A model generated the notes under the pieces. That model worked only from the letters and a program-made list of their open reading frames with translations, was not told where the DNA came from and made no database searches. From Deltaproteobacteria bacterium (GTDB taxonomy: Bacteria > Desulfobacterota > Binatia > Binatales > Binataceae): a stretch of DNA of 12,733 bases. Shown one piece after another: positions 6,620-12,733 of this stretch; the stretch's first letter is position 1, and each line of letters begins with the position of its first letter. Location of the stretch: positions 1 to 12,733 of the forward strand of contig JAJXYM010000296.1 of the NCBI GenBank assembly GCA_021780585.1, read 5' to 3'. The position numbers were made by a program, and so were the translations under genes.

Positions 6620-7528
6620 GTGAACGCTAATCCATTGCCGCTGCGGAAAGTTGCGCGCGCGACCGTCGCCATCCATTGCCAGGTCCCGCCGGAGCATCCT
6701 TCGGTCGCGATCGGCCTCGGCGCCGACCGGCGCGGCACCGGCGCGATCGTCAGCGCCGACGGCCTCATCGTCACGGTCAATTACGTGATCATGGGAGCGG
6801 AAAATGTGATCGTCACGCTGGCCGGCGGCGAACAGCTTCCCGCCCGCGTCGTGGCGCGCGACTTCACCACCAGTCTCGGCCTGCTCAAGATCGACGGTCC
6901 CGGCTTTCCGTATCTCGAAGTGGCGTCGTCCGCGTCGTGCGCGCTCGGCGACGAAATTTTCGTCGTCTCCAGTCTCGGCGACGACAAACGCTGCGGCGAT
7001 ACCGGATTGATCACCTACCTCGGACCGTTCGACGCGGCGTGGGAATTCGTGCTCGAACGCTGCGTATGCGTGACCGCGTCGGCGCTGAATATCGGACTGA
7101 GCGGCGGACCGATATGCAATTCGCGCGGCGAAATGATCGCCGTCAGCTATCTGAATTTCGCCGACCTGATCCGGCCGATCCTCGGCATCCCCGGCGAATG
7201 TTTCCTCTCCGGCCGCGATGAACTCGTCCGCCACGGCCATCGCGTGAGCACGCCGCCGCGCCTATGGCTCGGCCTGCTCTCCTACACCTTGCGCGAGCAT
7301 ATCGTGATCGCGGGCGTGATGCCCGGCAGTCCGGGCGAAAAGGCCGGCTTGCATCAGGGCGATCTGCTGCTCACCGTCGATGGCGCCGAAGTCCACGAGC
7401 GCAAGGCGCTTTACGAGGCGATCAACCGCCATCGCCCCGGCGAAGCGGTGCGGTTGCGCGTGCTGCGCAACAATCAGGTCCGCACCTTCGACGTTCCCGC
7501 GATCATCGTCGACGACTATCTCGGCTAG
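6620..7528 (+). CDS. HtrA-fold (trypsin-like plus PDZ) protein, probable pseudoprotease
   Basis: Complete, 302 residues from GTG, with GGAG 7 nt upstream. Residues about 10-200 align by eye with the HtrA/DegP protease domain: RGTGAIVSADGLIVTVNYVI (38-57), LPARVVARDFTTSLGLLKID (73-92) and the serine loop LNIGLSGGPICN (156-167). Residues about 213-295 are a PDZ domain with GVMPGSPGEKAGLHQGDLLLTVDG (232-255). Against the HtrA pattern, the catalytic His of NHV is Tyr55 and the catalytic Asp of TDLAVLK is Ser85; Ser161 is kept. The triad is thus incomplete and the protein is probably a scaffold or binding protein. No signal peptide or membrane segment is visible, which is unusual because most HtrA proteins are exported. 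Seven Cys (20, 107, 125, 148, 150, 166, 194) are present. It ends 17 nt from the convergent ppdK stop. Confidence 0.88.
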   Translation: MNANPLPLRKVARATVAIHCQVPPEHPSVAIGLGADRRGTGAIVSADGLIVTVNYVIMGAENVIVTLAGGEQLPARVVARDFTTSLGLLKIDGPGFPYLEVASSASCALGDEIFVVSSLGDDKRCGDTGLITYLGPFDAAWEFVLERCVCVTASALNIGLSGGPICNSRGEMIAVSYLNFADLIRPILGIPGECFLSGRDELVRHGHRVSTPPRLWLGLLSYTLREHIVIAGVMPGSPGEKAGLHQGDLLLTVDGAEVHERKALYEAINRHRPGEAVRLRVLRNNQVRTFDVPAIIVDDYLG

Positions 7529-7545
7529 CCGACGCCGCGCGAGCG

Positions 7546-10293
<2,748 letters not shown>

Positions 10294-10351
10294 CGCAGTT
10301 CAATCTCCAGTCTGATTCGTTGTCGGTTGAATAATTCGCCGCCCGCCGCCG

Positions 10352-11704
10352 CTAGCGATGCCAGCCGATGCGTTCGGTCAGCGCCGCCGCCAGCGCGCCG
10401 ATCGCCACCCGCTCCTGCGCGGTGGTGTCGCGATCGCGCAGCGTCACCGTATCGTCTTCCATCGTCTGATGATCGATCGTCACGCCGAACGGCGTCCCGA
10501 CCTCGTCCTGACGCCGGTAGCGCCGACCGATCGATCCCGCCTGGTCGTAGGTCGTCGTGAATTGCCCCGCCAGCGTCGCGCGCACCTGATGCGCCTTTTC
10601 GGGCTGACCGCCCTTGCGCAACAGCGGATAGACGGCGACCTTGATCGGCGCCAGCCGCGGGTCCAGCCGGAGCACGATTCGCGTCTCGCCCTCGACCACG
10701 TCCTCGTCGTAGGCGTCGATCAGAAACGCCAGCATCGTGCGGTCCACGCCGGCCGCCGGCTCGATCACCCACGGCCGATAGCGGCTCTTTGCCTCTTCGT
10801 CGAAATAGGTCAGGTCCTTGCCGCTGTACGTCGCGTGCTGGTCGAGGTCGAAGCTGCCGCGCCGCGCGATTCCCTCCAGCTCGCCCCATCCGAACGGATA
10901 CAGGAATTCGACGTCGGTGGTGCCGCGCGAATAGTGCGACAGCTCCTCCTGGCCATGCGGCCGCAGCCGCAGATGCTCCCGGTCGACGCCGTACCGGACG
11001 TACCAGTTGAAGCGCTCGTTGACCCAGTAGTTGAACCAGTTCAGCTCTTCCGCCGGATCGGGCCGGACGAAGAATTCCATCTCCATCTGCTCGAATTCGC
11101 GGGTGCGGAAAATAAAATTGCCCGGCGTGATTTCGTTGCGGAAGGATTTTCCCGTCTGCGCCACGCCGAACGGCAGTTTCACCCGCTGCGTGTCGATAAC
11201 GTTGGCGAAGTTCGCGAAGATGCCCTGCGCCGTCTCCGGCCGCAGATAGATCGTGCTGGCGGTGTCCTCGACCGGCCCCATGAAGGTCTTGAACATCAGG
11301 TTGAACTGACGCGCCTCGGTCAATTCGCCGCCGCATTCGGGGCAGCGGTCGCCATTCAGATGGTCCGCGCGGAAGCGTTGCTTGCAACTTTTGCAGTCCA
11401 CCAGCGGGTCGGTGAAATTCTGCAGATGGCCCGACGCTTCCCAGGTGCGCGGATGCTGCAGAATCGCGCTGTCGAGGCCGATTACGTCGCTGCGGCGCTG
11501 CACCATGTCGCGCCACCACGCCTCCTTGACGTTGCGCTTGAGCTCGACGCCGAGCGGACCGTAGTCGAAGGTCGATCCCAGCCCGCCGTAAATATCGCTG
11601 GCCGGAAAGACGATCCCGCGCCGCTTGCACAGATTGACAATTTTCTCCATCGTGACCGCGCGTTGCGGCGCGGCCTCGGCTTGCGGAGCGTTTTCGGCGG
11701 ACAA
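10352..11704 (-). CDS. glyQS: Glycyl-tRNA synthetase, single-chain alpha2 type
   Basis: Complete, 450 residues. It is a class II synthetase that attaches glycine to tRNA-Gly in the cytoplasm, of the eukaryote-like homodimeric kind rather than the bacterial alpha2-beta2 kind. Seen are KRRGIVFPASDIYGGLGSTF (27-46), zinc-finger-type cysteines C104/C107 and C121/C124, motif 2 with FRNEITP (188-194) and FRTREFEQMEMEFF (199-212), motif 3 EPAAGVDRTMLA (315-326) and an anticodon-binding domain at about 351-445. The start is a TTG: an ideal AGGAGG lies 7 nt upstream, whereas Met19, where most relatives would begin, has no SD in front. The first 18 residues form an Ala/Gln/Glu-rich tail. It lies 46 nt after the metallophosphoesterase and 58 nt before ppdK. 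Confidence 0.97.
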   Translation of the reverse strand: MSAENAPQAEAAPQRAVTMEKIVNLCKRRGIVFPASDIYGGLGSTFDYGPLGVELKRNVKEAWWRDMVQRRSDVIGLDSAILQHPRTWEASGHLQNFTDPLVDCKSCKQRFRADHLNGDRCPECGGELTEARQFNLMFKTFMGPVEDTASTIYLRPETAQGIFANFANVIDTQRVKLPFGVAQTGKSFRNEITPGNFIFRTREFEQMEMEFFVRPDPAEELNWFNYWVNERFNWYVRYGVDREHLRLRPHGQEELSHYSRGTTDVEFLYPFGWGELEGIARRGSFDLDQHATYSGKDLTYFDEEAKSRYRPWVIEPAAGVDRTMLAFLIDAYDEDVVEGETRIVLRLDPRLAPIKVAVYPLLRKGGQPEKAHQVRATLAGQFTTTYDQAGSIGRRYRRQDEVGTPFGVTIDHQTMEDDTVTLRDRDTTAQERVAIGALAAALTERIGWHR

Positions 11705-11711
11705 AAATCTT

Positions 11712-11717
11712 CCTCCT
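11712..11717 (-). promoter_or_regulatory. Strong ribosome binding site fixing the TTG start of glyQS
   Basis: AGGAGG on the minus strand (11717-11712) with 7 nt to TTG at 11704-11702. It is the best-spaced SD in the window. The alternative ATG at 11650-11648 (codon 19) has no purine-rich stretch before it. Confidence 0.75.
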
Positions 11718-11750
11718 GGAAGCGCGCGCGGCGATTAATCGCCCGCGCCG

Positions 11751-12293
11751 CTAGACCCGATCCAGCCTGATTATTTCGGCCGCGACTTCGCCGCCCGCGC
11801 CGATTTCGAGGATCGCCACCGTCCCCGGCACATCCACCAGATTCCCCGGCAGGGTCGCGCTGCCGGGATTCACCACCAGCGTCGCACCAAACCGTACGAC
11901 CCCTTCCAGATGGCTATGGCCCATCACCAGCACGTCCACCGGACCGCCGAAATGACGATCCATCGCCGCCTCGAACACCGCCTGCGAAGTTTCGTCCGGA
12001 GTGGGCAGGGCATGCGCCAGTCCGATCCGCACGCCGGCAATTTCCAGCAGATGCGCCGTTTGCGCGCGATCGTCCGGGGCCAGGCGATGGCGATGGCCGT
12101 CGAGACCCTCGTCGCCGTTGCCGATCGCCGCGATTACCGGCGCAATCCGCTCCAACTCGTCGAGCACCTGATTGACATAAACGTCGCCGGCATGCATTAC
12201 CAGGTCAACGCCCGCAAAAGCGTCGAATACCGGCGGCGGCAGACGCTCGCACGCTTCGGGGATATGAGTGTCCGAGATGAGTCCGATTCGCAT
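11751..12293 (-). CDS. YfcE/MJ0936-type metallophosphoesterase
   Basis: Complete, 180 residues when begun at the ATG that gives MRIGLISDTH. It has the calcineurin-like phosphodiesterase motif set in order: D8-x-H10, HAGD (34-37), GNGD (58-61, where relatives usually have GNCD), H94 in GLAH, and GHSH (125-128), followed by VNPGSAT (141-147), typical of the YfcE family. These residues hold two metal ions. Relatives hydrolyse artificial phosphodiesters and their natural substrate is unknown. The frame is open a further 62 codons upstream, but that part is low-complexity (Arg/Pro/Ser-rich), has no domain, and crosses the divergent promoter region. GGAAG lies 8 nt before the chosen ATG. It is first in the operon with glyQS and ppdK; I see no obvious functional link to them. 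Confidence 0.9.
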   Translation of the reverse strand: MRIGLISDTHIPEACERLPPPVFDAFAGVDLVMHAGDVYVNQVLDELERIAPVIAAIGNGDEGLDGHRHRLAPDDRAQTAHLLEIAGVRIGLAHALPTPDETSQAVFEAAMDRHFGGPVDVLVMGHSHLEGVVRFGATLVVNPGSATLPGNLVDVPGTVAILEIGAGGEVAAEIIRLDRV

Positions 12294-12330
12294 GGGACCG
12301 GCTTCCGGGCATTTCCCGGATAGACCCAAC

Positions 12331-12359
12331 AAAGTATCATGCGACGCGCACGGCGGCAA
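12331..12359 (-). promoter_or_regulatory. Weak candidate promoter of the metallophosphoesterase-glyQS-ppdK operon
   Basis: On the minus strand TTGCCG (12359-12354) and TACTTT (12336-12331) are spaced 17 nt apart, with 4 and 3 matches to the consensus boxes. Transcription would start near 12325, about 30 nt before the ATG at 12293. Spacing is ideal but the boxes are weak. No T-box-like tRNA-sensing leader fits in so short a space. Confidence 0.3.
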
Positions 12360-12501
12360 TTTGGACCGTCGCGGAGCGTGGGGTGGCGCGGCCGGGCACG
12401 GACTCGGGCGCCAAATCGAGCGCCGGGCCGACCGGTTCGGGAGCGGCATTCGATTCCGGCGCGACCCCTCGCACGACACTTAACGCGGAGACTTTCGCAT
12501 C

Positions 12502-12733
12502 GTGAAAATCGCCAAGCTGATTCCGCCCGCGGCCCTGATCATCGCTATCGTCACGCTGGCCGGATGCGGCCATAAGCTGGTCGCGCATGGCGGCGACTCG
12601 ACCGTCGCCGTTTATCCCGACAAGTCCTCGTTCGACCGCATCAAATCGATGCAGAGCCAGGGCGGACCGGCCGGTTTTCTAGGCGGGATGGGCGCGAGCA
12701 TCGTCGCCAAGCGGGTCGATAACGGCACGCCGG
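12502..12733 (+). CDS. Small lipoprotein, 3' end beyond window
   Basis: Partial: 77 codons from GTG to the window edge, still open. Residues 1-21 form a short lipoprotein signal peptide (Lys2 and Lys5, then a hydrophobic core AALIIAIVTLAG) ending in the lipobox L19-A20-G21-C22, so Cys22 should be lipidated after signal peptidase II cleavage. The +2 residue is Gly rather than Asp, which in enteric bacteria would favour the outer membrane. The mature part begins with a Gly/His-rich linker and a segment with VAVYPDKSSFDRI (35-47) and a Gly-rich stretch (54-64). I recognise no named domain in the visible part. GGAG lies 11 nt before the GTG. It is divergent from the metallophosphoesterase with a gap of about 208 bp. 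Confidence 0.75.
   Translation, partial: MKIAKLIPPAALIIAIVTLAGCGHKLVAHGGDSTVAVYPDKSSFDRIKSMQSQGGPAGFLGGMGASIVAKRVDNGTP

Noticed and set aside
10358..11770. A 470-codon plus-strand open frame opposite glyQS
   Set aside because: It is a shadow of glyQS, whose zinc cysteines and class II motifs are intact; it has no domain of its own.
12294..12479. Upstream extension of the metallophosphoesterase by 62 codons
   Set aside because: The segment is Arg/Pro/Ser-rich and low in complexity, the metal motif strand begins right at the internal ATG, and the extension would cover the divergent promoter region.
12339..12575. Plus-strand open frame overlapping the lipoprotein start
   Set aside because: Its translation is Arg-rich without a domain, while the overlapping frame from GTG 12502 gives a signal peptide with a lipobox.

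Overview
The window is a compact, high-GC stretch (roughly 64-65% by eye) of a bacterial chromosome. It holds nine protein genes: seven complete, one cut by the left edge and one cut by the right edge. I see no rRNA, tRNA, CRISPR array, insertion sequence or phage gene. A lipobox-bearing lipoprotein, Shine-Dalgarno (SD) sites, a class III CoA-transferase and two amidohydrolases suggest a free-living, metabolically versatile bacterium. An uncultured soil or aquatic lineage near the old Deltaproteobacteria (Desulfobacterota/Binatota type) would fit, but this is a guess from gene content and composition.

Region 1 (1-2026, minus strand): a two-gene operon. A universal-stress-protein/tandem-CBS fusion comes first, then a GNAT/NDP-forming acyl-CoA synthetase fusion of the Pat-like protein-acylation type that runs off the left edge. 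The USP-CBS leader holds a long-range inverted repeat that could pair over its ribosome binding site.

Region 2 (2027-6619): a catabolic-looking block. A CaiB/BaiF CoA-transferase on plus converges on a two-gene minus operon. That operon encodes a family-3 amidohydrolase (D-aminoacylase-like, but without two expected metal-site histidines) and an amidohydrolase-2 (ACMSD-like) protein. The substrate cannot be read from sequence.

Region 3 (6620-7528, plus): a cytoplasmic HtrA-fold protein with a PDZ domain. Its catalytic His and Asp are replaced while the Ser is kept, so it is probably a pseudoprotease. It is divergent from the amidohydrolase operon across a 151-bp gap with candidate promoters in both directions.

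Region 4 (7546-12293, minus): a housekeeping operon in transcription order: YfcE-like metallophosphoesterase, single-chain glycyl-tRNA synthetase (TTG start with a very good SD), pyruvate phosphate dikinase.

Region 5 (12502 to the end, plus): the start of a small lipoprotein gene, divergent from region 4.

Nothing here is clearly a new defence or mobile system. The best candidates for something undescribed are the HtrA-fold pseudoprotease, the USP-CBS plus acyltransferase pair with its structured leader, and the amidohydrolase with an incomplete metal site.
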